Of a stretch of 64,000 bases of DNA, positions 1 through 14,800 are shown piece by piece. The translations under genes were made by a program, and so were the position numbers. Origin of the DNA: Molanna angustata. Its lineage: Eukaryota; Arthropoda; Insecta; Trichoptera; Molannidae. The notes below the pieces were generated by a model that saw nothing but the letters and a program-made list of their open reading frames with translations, did not search any database and was not told where the DNA came from. The stretch lies in assembly GCA_963576475.1 (NCBI GenBank), contig OY754974.1, forward strand, positions 10,622,904-10,686,903, written 5' to 3'. Position 1 is the first letter of the stretch; every line of letters starts with the position of its first letter.

Positions 1-297
1 TCCTGAATTTTTGTTGATGAAATGATTTGTCGAAATACACTGATAACCAGGTATGGAGAAATTCGCGTTTTGATTATTATGTGTTTCCGTTAATACTACA
101 CATAGCGGTTTAATTTTGAAATTGTTTATTGCTGTTAGAAACTCATCAAAATTTTTATTTAAACTTCTGATATTGGTATGAAAAATTGAGAAGTTGTCGT
201 TGTTTATTATCTGAGCATTACATTCGTCTATTGTGTTGCATGTTATTTGTTCAATATTATAAAAGTCGTCAATATTATTTATTAATTCTTCACCCAT
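1..297 (-). CDS. LINE ORF2, N-terminal endonuclease part (partial, runs off window)
   Basis: This is the start of ORF2 of a non-LTR retrotransposon, the enzyme that nicks target DNA and reverse-transcribes the element RNA. Ninety-nine codons are present before the left edge of the window. The ATG is at 297-295 and an in-frame TAA lies three codons upstream, so the start is well placed. Residues around 39-49 read FSIFHTNIRSL and later VVLTETH and IPGY follow. This order of motifs is typical of the N terminus of apurinic-type (EEP) endonuclease domains in LINE ORF2. The matching ORF1 lies upstream at 851-2095 on the same strand. No stop or frameshift is seen in the visible part. The RT domain is outside the window. 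Confidence 0.8.
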   Translation of the reverse strand, partial: MGEELINNIDDFYNIEQITCNTIDECNAQIINNDNFSIFHTNIRSLNKNFDEFLTAINNFKIKPLCVVLTETHNNQNANFSIPGYQCISTNHFINKNSG

Positions 298-850
298 TTT
301 TGGTTATATTTTTAGCATTTAATAGACACAACACAACAAGAAATAAGTATCGCTGTCGAACAATCCGTTCGCACGAATAGTTGTTACGGTACTTACGTAC
401 AGTGTTCGTAGTTACGAGACACAGCAATGAGCATGTTCGATTTGAACTAAGGGATATACACAAATAACATAATATAAAAAAATAATATACATGACATTTA
501 AGTAGAGTGAACACTTGCTCACTGCTATAGTCTTTCTGAGGTTTACGTGTGATTATCAGTAAACTATATTGGTTTATATCACTATATATATTAATCATTG
601 TTCTTATATATGTCCCTTTTATATTCCTTTTGATAACTATCGTGAGGAATAGGAAAAAGGTACACTTTTTATCAATGCAACAATTCGTTACCATATCAGC
701 GGATCCACAATAGCATCGCTTCATTACGCGCTCGTAAAAATGCACTACTACTGTCTTAATACATACAATAAACATACCAACACAGTTTCGCGTCCAGCAA
801 AGCAGTGGCGGAGCATCCATTATAAATATTTTGATATTTTCGCCAGTTAG
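298..850 (-). other. Spacer between LINE ORF1 and ORF2, with an open frame
   Basis: About 550 bases separate the ORF1 stop from the ORF2 start. A 176-codon frame (820-290, minus) fills nearly all of it and its TGA (292-290) lies immediately beside the ORF2 ATG. The encoded sequence is cysteine-rich and hydrophobic and has no motif I recognise. It may be chance in AT-rich DNA or a coupling ORF. I treat it as non-coding spacer. Confidence 0.4.
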
Positions 851-2095
851 TCAGAATTCAATTTTTTGTAATGCTAACGCGTACATTTGGTTATAGTACT
901 CACATTTCTTCTTGTCCATTGCACTATGTTGGGTATTATAATTTTTTCTGTATTTTTCATTTTCTCTCTGACAGTTTGAGCAAGTAGGCGTCTTTTTACT
1001 AATGTCCACGCACGCGTCGCTTTTATGTTCGCCTGCACAGTGGGTGCATATAGGAGGTCTAGCTCTACTTAAACAGTTTGTTGCCGTGTGTCCCACTCTG
1101 AGGCAATGAAAGCACTGCGTAACAGGATTTGAGTCTTCCACGATGATCCTCTGGTAGCCGATGTTCAGCTTCTGTCCTTCGATCAGTACACGTCGCACAG
1201 TAGAAGTTGTCTCCACTAGTAGATGTACAGTCGCAGGGTTTCTGTTTTTAATTATCTTTTTTATACACAAATCATCTTGCTCTTTCACTACTAGTTTTAA
1301 GTGCTCATTCTGGGCTCGAATATCACTAAGAAGCTGTTCTGTTTCATATTCTGCTGAGACGTGTTTCAAAATTAAGCGTGGCTTTCTCTTCTTGATATTT
1401 TCGGCGGTATATTTATTTTCAAACCTTTCGTTTATAATGTTGGTTAACAGCATGGCATCTTCCAAAGTCGGGCACTGTATTAGTAATTTTTGGTCTCGAA
1501 TTTTTCTAAGACCACAAACAGCAATACCTAGTGGAGCAATTTTCAGATTTTGCTTTAGAAATTTCTCAATTTTTTCAGAGGTAACATCCTTATCCTTTGC
1601 CTGGACGATAATCGAAAATCTTTTTTCCGGAGGGAATCTTCGGTTTGAGTTGCTGACAACGTTCAGAGTAGGGTACGCAATGGGAGCTATTTTATTTGTG
1701 AGGTCTCCATTTTTAGTTAATTGAGTCTTTATGCTCTTGATGTCAGAAGCGATAGTATCTATAATGGAAGTCGAGGTATGCGCGTTACCTTTTAAGTCAT
1801 TGGTTTCAGCAACTAGAAGTGCCATCATATTGTAGATACCGTCTAGGTCTGCGCTTATTTTTTCCTTAGAGAGCGCAGACAATTTTCCCTTTCCTTCCGC
1901 TATTGTTGTTTGTATTGATATCAGGTGGTTTCCTGTCCTTCTCAGCATTTCTGTTGGTGTTATATTTACTAGTAGTTCACTATTGTCCTGATTGTTCTCG
2001 AGGAGCGGTAATGCTATAGAGTCTTCCTTCTCATCTATAATGCTGTTTGTCGGCGATCGAGGAGTTAAGTTTGATCTAGGAAATGATCCGTCCAT
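851..2095 (-). CDS. LINE ORF1, gag-like nucleic-acid-binding protein
   Basis: A 414-residue intact ORF that probably coats the retrotransposon RNA. The first 150 residues are polar with helical stretches. The middle (about 150-310) resembles the RNA-binding region of gag-like ORF1 proteins. The C-terminal part carries zinc knuckles: CFHCLRVGHTATNC (C-x2-C-x4-H-x4-C), then CTHCAGEHKSDAC, then a CSNC pair followed by NYNTQHSAMDKKKC. This series of CCHC-type knuckles followed by an HSA-K-C motif is usual for ORF1 of jockey/R1-like LINEs. ORF2 follows downstream on the same strand at 297-1. There are no internal stops, so this may be a fairly recent insertion. The clade is not fixed because the RT is off the window. 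Confidence 0.85.
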   Translation of the reverse strand: MDGSFPRSNLTPRSPTNSIIDEKEDSIALPLLENNQDNSELLVNITPTEMLRRTGNHLISIQTTIAEGKGKLSALSKEKISADLDGIYNMMALLVAETNDLKGNAHTSTSIIDTIASDIKSIKTQLTKNGDLTNKIAPIAYPTLNVVSNSNRRFPPEKRFSIIVQAKDKDVTSEKIEKFLKQNLKIAPLGIAVCGLRKIRDQKLLIQCPTLEDAMLLTNIINERFENKYTAENIKKRKPRLILKHVSAEYETEQLLSDIRAQNEHLKLVVKEQDDLCIKKIIKNRNPATVHLLVETTSTVRRVLIEGQKLNIGYQRIIVEDSNPVTQCFHCLRVGHTATNCLSRARPPICTHCAGEHKSDACVDISKKTPTCSNCQRENEKYRKNYNTQHSAMDKKKCEYYNQMYALALQKIEF

Positions 2096-3068
2096 TTTTT
2101 GTTACGTCCCTGGTCGATATTTCAAGTATAAGTTAGGTCAGCCGTCAGTCGGTGAGGTGACAATATTATTTGTTAATGTCAATATTTACACTACACTGTA
2201 TTTTACTGAAATTTTATAGCACTATATTACACATTAACACATTAGAATGATGCGCTGTATTTTTACGAACCGATTGAAACCAAATCTGCATGTATTCAGC
2301 GTTATTTACAATGACACATTGATTTATTTGCGATATTATGATAAATACGTTGTAGCCAGTCTAGCGGGATACGATTACTGTTAGAAAATAGTCTTTGTTT
2401 AACAAAATTTTGTTTCAATCACAGTATGTAAGTTGGTAATAATAATTATTAGAAATATAACTCAAACAATATAAATTATCAGAGGGTGGTATATTTCCTT
2501 TTCCATATTCAATAAGAGGTGAACACTGCTACTCGTGATCAATTCAAGGAACGCATGCTCCGAATACGCACGTGTTTGCAGCTGTTATAATGAGAAATAT
2601 AAAAAAGACTTGTGAGTCCTACCTAGTTTATTATTAGAAACTTATATTCAAAGATTTGTTCATTCACCTACACCCCTTGAATTTATCACATATTATTAAA
2701 CAGCGTTAAATAAATTGTAATTATTACTTGTGATCACACAGAGGTCCTGATTCGACCGTAATTCATTCATTAATGGTCTTACTTATAGACCTAAACAATC
2801 TTTAGTGCTTGGTACTAGAGCGTGATTAACGAAAAATTATACCTATTGATAAGCCGTGACTATCTTAAGAAGATATAGGTACTGGTCGAGAGCAGCAGGC
2901 GACTCAATAGTGCGTTGGATCATGAATTAATACTTATTAAAATATGTTTTAAAAATAGTATAAAGCTTTCATTTGTTATAGTTATATTTTATAAACAAAT
3001 AAATTATTATATACTTTATGCCCTCGCCAACGACATAATACTATGTAATCTACCGTAATACAAATATT
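2096..3068. other. LINE 5' flank and unassigned AT-rich DNA
   Basis: The first part, up to about 2200, is likely the 5' UTR of the minus-strand LINE. Its exact 5' end cannot be placed. The rest shows no coding signal. A stretch near 2800-2900 resembles sequence near 10090-10160 (a shared piece around an 'agagcgtgat' core), so part of it may be a dispersed repeat. Confidence 0.4.
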
Positions 3069-3363
3069 ACTAGTTGCATGTAACACATGAGATCCAACTG
3101 TCCAAGATCCACGCACGCACGCACGCACGCACGCACGTACGCACGCACGCACACGCACACGAAATGTTCCACTCCGAATTCTGAGTAAATCCGTATACAT
3201 GCATATATGCTGCGAAGCCTCTAAGTTGGTGTTTTATGACTTCATAGTTGGAAAAGCCGTGAAAATTATAGACCCTTCATACAAATCTCGCATATCCTGG
3301 CTTGAAACATTGTCGATATGCTTAGAGAACAAAGTTCTCCTGAACAAATCGACAGTTGGATTA
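3069..3363 (+). mobile_element. HINE-like repeat family, copy A (short, internally deleted)
   Basis: The left end reads agttgcatgtaacacatgag followed by atccaactgtc. The right end is aaatcgacagttggat, so the two ends carry an inverted repeat of about 13 bp (atccaactgtcga / tcgacagttggat). An ACGC/ACAC microsatellite (about 3110-3162) sits inside, followed by the family body with the phrase cctctaagttggtgtttt, and an imperfect hairpin (agagaacaaagttctc) just before the right end. The left half of the family consensus is missing. Confidence 0.7.
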
Positions 3364-5340
<1,977 letters not shown>

Positions 5341-5540
5341 NNNNNNNNNNNNNNNNNNNNNNNNNNNNNNNNNNNNNNNNNNNNNNNNNNNNNNNNNNNN
5401 NNNNNNNNNNNNNNNNNNNNNNNNNNNNNNNNNNNNNNNNNNNNNNNNNNNNNNNNNNNNNNNNNNNNNNNNNNNNNNNNNNNNNNNNNNNNNNNNNNNN
5501 NNNNNNNNNNNNNNNNNNNNNNNNNNNNNNNNNNNNNNNN
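5341..5540. other. Assembly gap (200 N)
   Basis: Two hundred N characters, probably a gap of arbitrary size. It interrupts the CR1-like RT fragment. Confidence 0.99.
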
Positions 5541-5719
5541 CGTAGGTACATTATTACCACTTGGATTTCTTAGAATAATTACGATAATCTGAGATTGTAA
5601 TACACTTTGTGAAAACGATTCCTAGAACAGCTTCAGTAAAATACTCATATCAAAATAATAACGTACAAAGATAATATAATTTAACTGTTGAACCTACAAC
5701 ATTTTCAGTGTACCTTAAA

Positions 5720-6385
5720 GTAGATATAAACCATTTGGGTATTGGCCAATGGTTCATCGACTTCAAGGCAGCAAATTATAGCATCAAGAGGACCAAACTG
5801 TACGAGGCAATGACTGAACTGGGTATCCCCAAAAAACTAATATGACTCACCAAGATGACAAGGTCAAAAACACGTCTTGGTAAAAGTGCATAATAGCAAA
5901 TCAGAACCATTCCTGACGTACAACGGTCTGAGACAGCGCGATGCACTGGCATGTCTGTTGTTCAACATTGCCCTAGAAAAATCCGTTAGAGATTCAGGAG
6001 TAGAAACAACAGGAAGTATCTTTAGAAAATCTGCCCAGCAGATACAAGCCTATGCAGATGACCAGGATCTTGTGAAAGGAAACAAGATATCCTAAAACTG
6101 GAGACTGCTGCAAATGACATGGGACTTAGGATAAATGCATCCAAAACCAAATACATGCTGACAGGCAAGTCACAGGCAAACCAAATGCATCCACCATTAG
6201 ACTTAGGGTCACACTTCATAGAAAGCGTCAACTCCTTCAAATACTTGGGTACTGAAATCACCCACGATAATAACTACAGTACCGAAATTAGAGCACGACT
6301 ACCAGCAGCAAACATATGCTATTATGGGCTGTATAAGCATCTGAAGTTAAAATTACTCGGTAAAAAAACCAACCAACCTTTATAA
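5720..6385 (+). pseudogene. LINE RT fragment with YADD motif, broken
   Basis: A second, different reverse transcriptase. FIDFKAANYSIKRTKL and ELGIPKKLI are RT motif A-like, with a TGA replacing a residue near 5842. Next come LRQRDALACLLFNIALE and AYADDQDLV (catalytic palm), then MGLRINASKTKYML and FKYLGTEITHD. The frame shifts between 5842 and 5880 and again near 6093, so the protein is not made. The layout (RQGDALSCLLFNIALE-like box, then LAYADD, then INxxKTKYM) is common in insect LINEs. I cannot assign the clade. A short (ACA)n tract follows the end at about 6385-6404. Confidence 0.85.
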
Positions 6386-6403
6386 AACAACAACAACAAC
6401 AAA

Positions 6404-6472
6404 ACGTATACATCTTACCACATTCCCTACATCAAGCATAAATTCTTGTGCTATACATAGGTGAGCGAAATC
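6404..6472 (-). mobile_element. Fragment of tRNA-derived SINE (body only)
   Basis: Read on the minus strand this matches the body of the SINE found complete at 62158-62322 (cacctat..gcacaag..tttatgc..gtaggaagatgt-like order). The tRNA-like head is missing. Confidence 0.5.
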
Positions 6473-7075
6473 CCGAAAATCTTTACATAAAAAATTGTAA
6501 TATATAGAAGCTGTGCAGCATTCCTAAACACTTAAATTCTTCTAAATCTTAAAATGTTACCACAAGGCTACACAAAATCCTATATACTCTAAATTTCATG
6601 AATAATTTGCCTAAATTCCATCCGTATTTGGACCAAAATGATTTCGATGTTATGACAATTAGGTAGATCTTTAATGGATCATACCATCTTATATGCAGCT
6701 TTTCCTCTTCTACTATCATTTATTCAAAAGATTATACTACCACTGATGATTATTCTAATAAATTGTTTAAATGAAAGTTTTGATTTGAAAAGGAGGAATT
6801 TAATTACCATACAACATCTGTACCCCATGTGAACAAGGTCATTCAAATAAATTATTTGAAATTTATCGCACGATAAATCGTATCCATTTAGGTGATATGG
6901 CTTTACCATTCAATCCATTGGAATTGACAATATTTTATTCGAAATCGTTAAAGTCTCAAAGCGTATTAATAAAATATTTTACGACTGTAGATTGGTCGCA
7001 GATTTTCTCGATACCTACATATAGGTACATTGATTGACATAACGAGGATCTACAAGTAATTGTGATATAATCATA
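6473..7075. other. No recognisable feature
   Basis: AT-rich sequence with no coding, RNA or repeat signal that I can support. Confidence 0.4.
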
Positions 7076-7600
7076 CAAGTTGCATGTAACACATGAGATC
7101 CAACTGTCGATGGCGATAATATGTATAATTAAAGAATACAAATTAATAAATATTTTAAGATATTTTGATTTCTATACAAAACACGTAGGTAAGTATGTAT
7201 GGAGGTATATAGGATAGGATAGTATGGAGGTCAGTCTTTTTTTACTACCCAGAAAATGAAAACAGCATGATGGTTTGTATGTATGTTTGGAGATCAAGTA
7301 TCAAACTATTGAGTTAGATATTTTGTAGTGTATACTGCCTTACAAATTGTATGAAACGATACCGTCACTAAATTAAATTTATAAAAATATAGAATAAAAA
7401 TTTTAAAGTTTGATAACCCCTGACTGAAACGTAAATTCGAAATTCTCAGTACTTGTAAAATTTTTGAAGGCCTATAACTATCTTTATTATATTTTGTAAT
7501 TTTGGGCTCTGTAATTTGAGCGGATCAACAGTTATAAGGGGTACGGGTCGATTCGTTCAAGAGAATTAAATTCTCTTTTTGGACAGTTAGATGACCTAAA
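7076..7600 (+). mobile_element. HINE-like repeat family, copy B
   Basis: The left end agttgcatgtaacacatgag plus atccaactgtcgatgg is intact. The family body follows (cagcatgatg, caaattgtatgaaacgat, ttgataacccctgactgaaac, ttgggctctg). The right part ends in a palindrome (aagagaattaaattctctt) near 7560-7579 and a degraded end. The usual microsatellite after 'ttataagggg' is missing here. Confidence 0.75.
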
Positions 7601-8732
7601 TATCGAAACCTCTGTTATCAAAAAATCTGATATGTTTTGTACCAGAACTCTGCTTCAAATGTCACAATAAGGATCCTCGTTAAATATATTTTTTCTCTAT
7701 GTACTTATATTATTTATTTATTTTATTTACGGTGTTTGCCATTTACGAAGTTTTCATAAAATATACAAAATAAAGTAGGTACATAACGTGTGAAAATACA
7801 TACAAAAAAAACAAACTAAACAAATCAAGCAAAAAGAAACATTAAGAAAAACGAGATAAGTCTATAGCTTATTCAAAAATTAAAAAAAATGCATATGAAA
7901 ATACATTCAAAGAAAATTTAACTAAAATAATATAAAATAATAAGCAGAATAACAAATGTAGGTATGAAAGAACAAATAAACATAATACGTAAGTAGTATT
8001 AAATATTAATATAACGAAACATAAAACGAAACATAATCAGTGGAATCTAACACGTAAGGTATTCCTGTAGTTATTAAATCTGTATTATTATATTGTTGTA
8101 GGTAGGTACAAGTTTTGTTTTGTGAAAAGAACTTCATCTACATCATTCTCGAGATATTTTTACTAGAAAATATATTACTAATCCTCGGGAGACCACGTGA
8201 TTATAGTAACTAGCCATTTTTTCGGTTAACTTCCTACTAATCCCTTCGGTTCATAATATGTGGGAAGGATATTATCTATGTTTTTATCAATTAAAACAAA
8301 TATAAAAATATGTTTATTTTTTATTAGCTATTTATCACATTTGCATAATAGAAATTATTAATCATAATAGAAAATATCAATTCGATGTGAGATTGATTAG
8401 GTACCTATAGATTTCTTATAAAACTAATAACACATAATTTCTGGATATTTCTGTAAAAAAAAAAACAATCTAGTCATTAATCAAATTTGTTTTTTACTGA
8501 AAGTATACCTTAAGCAGCAATATTCAACGCAGAGTATTTGGATAATTAAAATAAGCACGTACTTGAAAAATGAATTAATAATACCATGAGATTTTTTTTC
8601 TTCTAAGAACTCTCTCACTGCTTAATTGCCAGTAATTTGTTATTTGATTAAATTTTCCCTAATTATTTAAAATTTTGTACCTATGTATACTTATTTTCGA
8701 TTGTACTATTAGGAATTATATTAAAACATTAT
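7601..8732. other. Downstream flank of takeout-like gene; probable LINE tail near 7705-7760
   Basis: This is the 3' side of the takeout-like gene. The first bases past the stop on the minus strand contain AATAAT and AATATA at about 8705-8732 and could serve poly(A) addition. Runs of TTTA near 7710-7730 suggest the A-rich 3' tail of a minus-strand retroelement. No other coding signal is visible. Confidence 0.35.
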
Positions 8733-8884
8733 TTATGGAAGTACAAGCTCGTAAATTGGCACAGCATCGAGGAAAGCTTGCACAGATTTTGTGACTGCCT
8801 GTTTAAGGGCCTGCACCACTGGTGGTCCAACTTCAGCTATAACATCCTTCCATAACTCGTTCAACAGAGACTCGGTTGTGCCTC
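8733..8884 (-). CDS. Takeout-like gene, exon 5 (terminal)
   Basis: The acceptor is tttttcag just above 8884. Two bases complete Gly201, then 49 codons and TAA (8735-8733). It encodes the C-terminal amphipathic helix region (ESLLNELWKDVIAEVGPPVV), where family members have a LLNENW-type segment, ending in YELVLP. Confidence 0.92.
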
Positions 8885-11800
8885 CTGAAAAAAACAAATA
8901 AAACTATCGTTAGAAGTGGTCCATAGCCTACTTGTTGAATGCAATAAGTTGGTCAAAATCACCCATTTATCTCCACTTAACATTCAACATCTTTTATCTT
9001 CTTCTTTACTTTCAATTTGGGGGATTGATTGACAGCAAAGAGATGCATCTTTTCTTCCACCCCGCTCGGTTTTCAGCGGCTCCCTTCAACTCTGCGTACA
9101 TTCCTTTTCGAAGCACACCTGCCCCCCTAGACAACTTAAGAATTGAAAAGATAGCTCAATGTATGGAAGTGGCAGTTGCCAGTCTCATGACCCCTCATAA
9201 TTCACGTTAGGTCTACCTACTGTTTCTTATTTCAAAATTGATTACATTAAATGATATTAAGTCGTAACAAAAAGTAACTTTTCTCCTGATGATATTAAAT
9301 AATTGGCACAATGCACTCTTTGCAGGGTGCATTGCCTCAAATAAAAAATACCTACTAAAAAAAGAACTGGAAGTTTGTAGGCTTGATTATTGAGTCATCT
9401 TGCACTGAAAAAGTTATAATTTAAATACCTGAATTGTAATTATAAAACAAAAAAAAAACATAGATTTTTAAAAATAATTTCTGGTTATAAAATCTTTTTT
9501 CTTCGACTAAAGAATTGTTTTTCACCGACAATGTTTTTATCTCCGAGGATCATTAATATTATTTAATCAACCTCGGGTATATCTGTCGTTCATAGATCTT
9601 CAAAACTTGTCATGGAGTCCCCTAGATTAACAATCTCGGCACCATAATGCAAAAGAACAATCGACGAATGTGAATGTAGGATTCACACTCAACGACAAAT
9701 CTTTTAAATGAGAAATATCAAGGGTATGACCAAGATCTCTGTAAAAAAATAACCTGGTGGGAATCTAACAATAAAACCTAACTATGAAAAAACTTTTTAA
9801 AGGCTTTAAAATTGTTCTTCGAGATCACAAAATCCGCGTGACCAATGGGACATTGAAGAGGCCCACGGACAGCAACGAGGAGCTCCGATATATAAGAGGA
9901 TATGTTCCGAAGTTTGGTCTGGGCACTGACACAACTGACATGAGGCAGAGGAGGCAATATTAAATCGGTGAAAATAACTCTTAAAATTTCTGTGTCCTGT
10001 GAAAAATATGCAAAAAATATGCAACTGGTTTAGATTCTTCAATCAAAAAACGAGGTCGAAGGTTCAACCGTCTTACTTATAAACATAAACTACCTATCTA
10101 TAGTACCCGGTAATAGAGCGTGATGAGCGAGCGTGAGCGTGACGAAAAAATTTAATTATAAACAGTGACTGTCTTTATTACACCTTTATTTAGTGGACGT
10201 CAAGTTAGGACAGGTTGAGAGGATTTTTAACACTGGACTAACGCGTCATTCCAAATATTTCAAAATGGCGGATCTTTCACATAATATGATCCTACAAACA
10301 TTTGAGATTGACTGAAAAATGTAATATTTATAACATTTTTTCCTTGTTATTCTTCATCGAAATCATGTGTTAATTGAATCAACACGGCATAACGCAGTGT
10401 TTGTTTTCATTTTTTGATGTAAATTATCCAAAAATTACATGTATTTATCTATTTTTTGACATATGTAATGTAAAGCGGGCATAAGAAAAAAATAAATTAA
10501 GGTGGTCGTAAACAATTCAGTGAATTAGTTAGTCACAACTTAATCTACGTTAATAAGTAAGTTTTTTAATACCGATCTTAACTTTTATAGTCGAGTGTTG
10601 AAATTTAAAAAAAAAACTCTGAACTCTCAGTTATTTTTTTGCATACGATTTCACGAGACAAATATCTACGTAATTAATAGTTAATTTAATACATCATAAA
10701 TCATTTAGGTTTAACTTTTACCTTTTAAACCCAAAAAAGCGTCATGAGCAGCTGTCTAAAATTTTCACTGTAAACATTTTCTCGTAAGGCAAGACGCCGT
10801 TTTTTTACTAACTTTAGTCATATAAAACTTCCAGAATTTCAAGGGAAAAGAAGCGGGTAATTGACCATAGATATTAACGTCGTAAATTCTGCGTTTTATC
10901 TCCACAGTTGTGCTGGGTCCGTTCATACAAATGCAATGATTAGCAAATTAAGTTAATGAAATATATTCCTTAATCTGTGATATGAATTATTTGTGAGTGT
11001 TCCAAATTTATCATATAAAATCTTTTCCAATACACAGTTGCAATACAAAATGTATGTATATATAAAAATATTAAAATTGTCTCTTATATATTTTGTAGTT
11101 GTTGTATAGATTATGGTGACCTTAATCAGTTTTAAAATAAATAGAATTAGATTTAATCTTTTAGATTATATTGAGAAATATATTTCATATTTACACAATG
11201 TCAAGGTTCAATGATCCTTTTGATAGTAAATATAAAAATCTGACTCACAGTACAAATTTGTAATAATGTAAACAATTTATTAACCAAAAAATTATTCACT
11301 TATGTAGATAAGGATATTGAAAGATGGGTCGATGGCAGAGCGGTTAGCGCGCTTCGAATCCTGCCTCGACCGATTTCGTTCACCTATAGCACAAGCATTT
11401 GTTTGCTTATTTTAGGGAACGTAGGAAGATGTATATGTACTTGTTTAACAAGGACATATTCATTTTTTTATAAATAAAAAAAAATAGTGATATAACAAGT
11501 AGAGACCAGTCGATTATGACCTGATATGCCGAAACGATCGTTGGTAGACAAAATAACTGTTAAAACTATAAATGACAAATTTGTACTTAAAATTATATAT
11601 ACAAAGAAAATTTTTTAGTGAAAAAATCTGCTTCGTGACACAAGTGTTACTTCATGCGAAGCGTAAAATTGAGAAATTATGTTAATAGGTAACTGTATTA
11701 TTTACTGTAGGTACTCTTTTTATAAGAATTGAAATTTTGAATAAACTAGTTGCATGTAAGACATGAGATCCAACTGTCGATGGCGGTAGTTTATATAATT

Positions 11801-14800
11801 GAAGAATACGTACCAAAATATAAACAGTTAAACACAAATCAATAAATATTTTAAGATATTTTGATTACTATATAAAACATAAAGGTGTGTATGTCAGGAT
11901 AAGATAGGTCATTCTGTTTTTCCTACCCAGAATATGAAAACAGCATGATGTGTGTTTGAAGATTTTTTTTTTCTCTTCACACGATAAATCGACAGTTGGA
12001 TAAAATACATATAAAAAAATATTTTCTCTAATTAACAAATCAAATACCTATAAAAAAATAACGACGCAAATATCCTTTTATGCCATCACGAAATTTTCCA
12101 CAATATGGGGATACCAGCGACAGAACCTTATAAAATTAAACACAACACATATGTGTATCCATTCACAATTGATTCTATAATTAAGTTTTTTAGTTAAGGG
12201 AGATGCGTTTTCAGAGCGAGTTCATATATAAAAAAACCAAACATAATTTCACTTAATAAATTATATTTTGATCTCAAACCATGATATTATTATTAATACC
12301 GAACGAACCAATGGTTTGAGTTTAGATTTGACTTCATATTTGTGCGCTATTTCATCAATAGATGGCATAAATTCCCATAGTAAATACTTCATGAATTTTA
12401 CATACCTGCTCTATGCGTGAGTTTTTGTACTAGAAGTGAGTATCGTTTACATATTTCTACAACACCATGGACTAAGAATTCGTTGTCCTTTGTGTGTAGT
12501 GTGTAGGTATGATGGCATAGTAATAGTTTGATAAATATCCCACAGAATTGCGTTCTTCATTAAGTAGATACAAAAATAAAATAAGTTTTTCGTTTGTAAA
12601 GTTTAGCTGTTGTCAAAAGGAACCTGTTGTTCAATTGTGGATGATCTTGTTAAATTATTTTATTGCAAAATGGCAGTTTTTTCAACTAACCAGTTTTATA
12701 ATTTTACTGGGAATTGAACCCAGACCTCCGCCACAGAATCCAAACGACTTTCCACTTACGCATGCCACAACGGTCAACCGTAATACAATATACAAAAGTT
12801 CTCATTTCTACTACTTTTTAAATGTGTCGTGAGATTTAATCTTCAGATATTGTTTGATTTAAGTTTATTTTTCTAAATATTTAATTATATTTTAAATAAG
12901 TGTTAAATTATAATACTTATTATTCCTTTTGAGTATTTAATTATAATGAATAATCTGTCTCAAGTGAAATACGAAGCGAAAAAAGATAATTTTTCGCATG
13001 ACCCACTTTTTTTCCGAGAGCGGTCATAACTTGTTTTCCTTGCTTTTTATATTTCCTAAATACCTTTTTTTTGGTCATAAATATTTTCACAATAATAAAA
13101 ATAAATAAGGCCTATTACCCAATAATTTATCTCCGTTGAACAAATTGTCCAATTTGAAGACTGCCTTGCCAATGTCATATTTCACATCATCTCTTGTAAT
13201 CTTTCCATATTCGACTCCTTTCTCGTCCTTCTTCAACACGAAGTCCATGTTGTATTCTATCTTCACATTGCCTGAAACATAACAAAATAAACGAGATTAA
13301 AATTTGACTGTTACTTAATGGTGACGGTATGTGCACCGTATAAATATATAAAATATGTCATATATAGATGGGATTTATGACAGGTATCATGGAGGACATT
13401 AGGACCTGGTTAATCTATTTTGTGTGAACCCATATGTTTGTTGAGGTACCTAATGATTGTGAGTGCAGAATGCTGAGACTGTGTGCCAATTTAATGTGAA
13501 ACGGGAACTATCACCTGGATCATACTTGCTTATATTTTCACTAAAAATTGTAAACTGCTAGCCCTAGATCACGATTTCCTAGTTGGGCAGCAGTAATCTA
13601 CTTATTTTTGTCATTTTAAATACGGTGTGATTAATAATAAATAATATAAATTTATATATAGTGTTAGTATACCTACCTTTAAAATAAAATAAAAACGATT
13701 TAAATATATTGGATTGTTTTCTTTATTTCTACTTTTAACCAAACGTTTGGGGTCTCTCCTGCATTTGCCACCTTTTTTTTTAATTTCATTTAATATGTTT
13801 TGAAAGGTTTTATAAATTTAATTACAATTTGAAATTATTACTTCTGGTCGATTTACTAATGATATTAATAACAATTAAGCTTCTTCTTCTTCTTCGTTAA
13901 GTAGACCTAGTTGGTCTGTTCTTCAGAAACTATGCCTCCTGGGATGACGAAGTCCAGCTATCCTTCCTTCTCTTGAGTGGTCTACCGGGTAGGCGGCGGC
14001 CAAAAGGAATTTCATTTGCTGCTATATTTGCGAGCCTATCACTGTCCAACAATTAAGCACTACAAATAATAACACTCAAGTATTATTATTACCATTATAC
14101 ACTTCCTCAAAAGAATTAGCAGATCAATGCGTAAATTGTAAATGATTGAAAAGAGCAAAATAGAATGCAACAAACGCATCATCAAGCTTTCAATTGGGAA
14201 TAGTTCACACATCCAGATACTTAACATATCAAAGGATTAGTCTCTGAGGAGGTCTCTATACTACATAACAACCCGACTGATTCCCGAATATTAACGTTTA
14301 AAAAATCTTTAACGATTCTGCATGTTTTCATTATTACCGTTTTTTGCATTTTTTTTATTAAGTTTTTCGATAAATCTATAATTTCTAAATTACGGATTAA
14401 CGATTTTGGAATATCTCAATTATTTATTTTATTTATTTATTTATTAAAAATCATTTTTTAAGTATAATAATATCAGAATAAGTACAATATAACTTTATAC
14501 GGTAGTAAATTAAATGTATAGGTTATACTATTATTAAGTTAAAAGTTAAAGTTTAAGTCATAAGTGTTTACATATATAAATATATTTTAATTTGTGGATT
14601 AGGCTACTCTACTAGGCTATGACTGTACCAGAGTAGCGTTACATAAATCAGTTCTATTATTTTTATTTGTCATAGTGTTAGTTAATTTTTATAAGGTTTA
14701 GTGGTAGGTTGAAGCAATATAGAGCTGCAAGTATATGTTTTAGTATTGTATGAAAATATTGCTTGATGTAAAAAGGGCTAATGCTAATATAATTTTGATT

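Noticed and set aside
1161..1724. 187-codon ORF on the plus strand
   Set aside because: Antisense shadow of the LINE ORF1, which has clear zinc knuckles.
12548..12832. 94-codon ORF on the plus strand
   Set aside because: Part overlaps the antisense of a tRNA-like SINE head; no protein motif.
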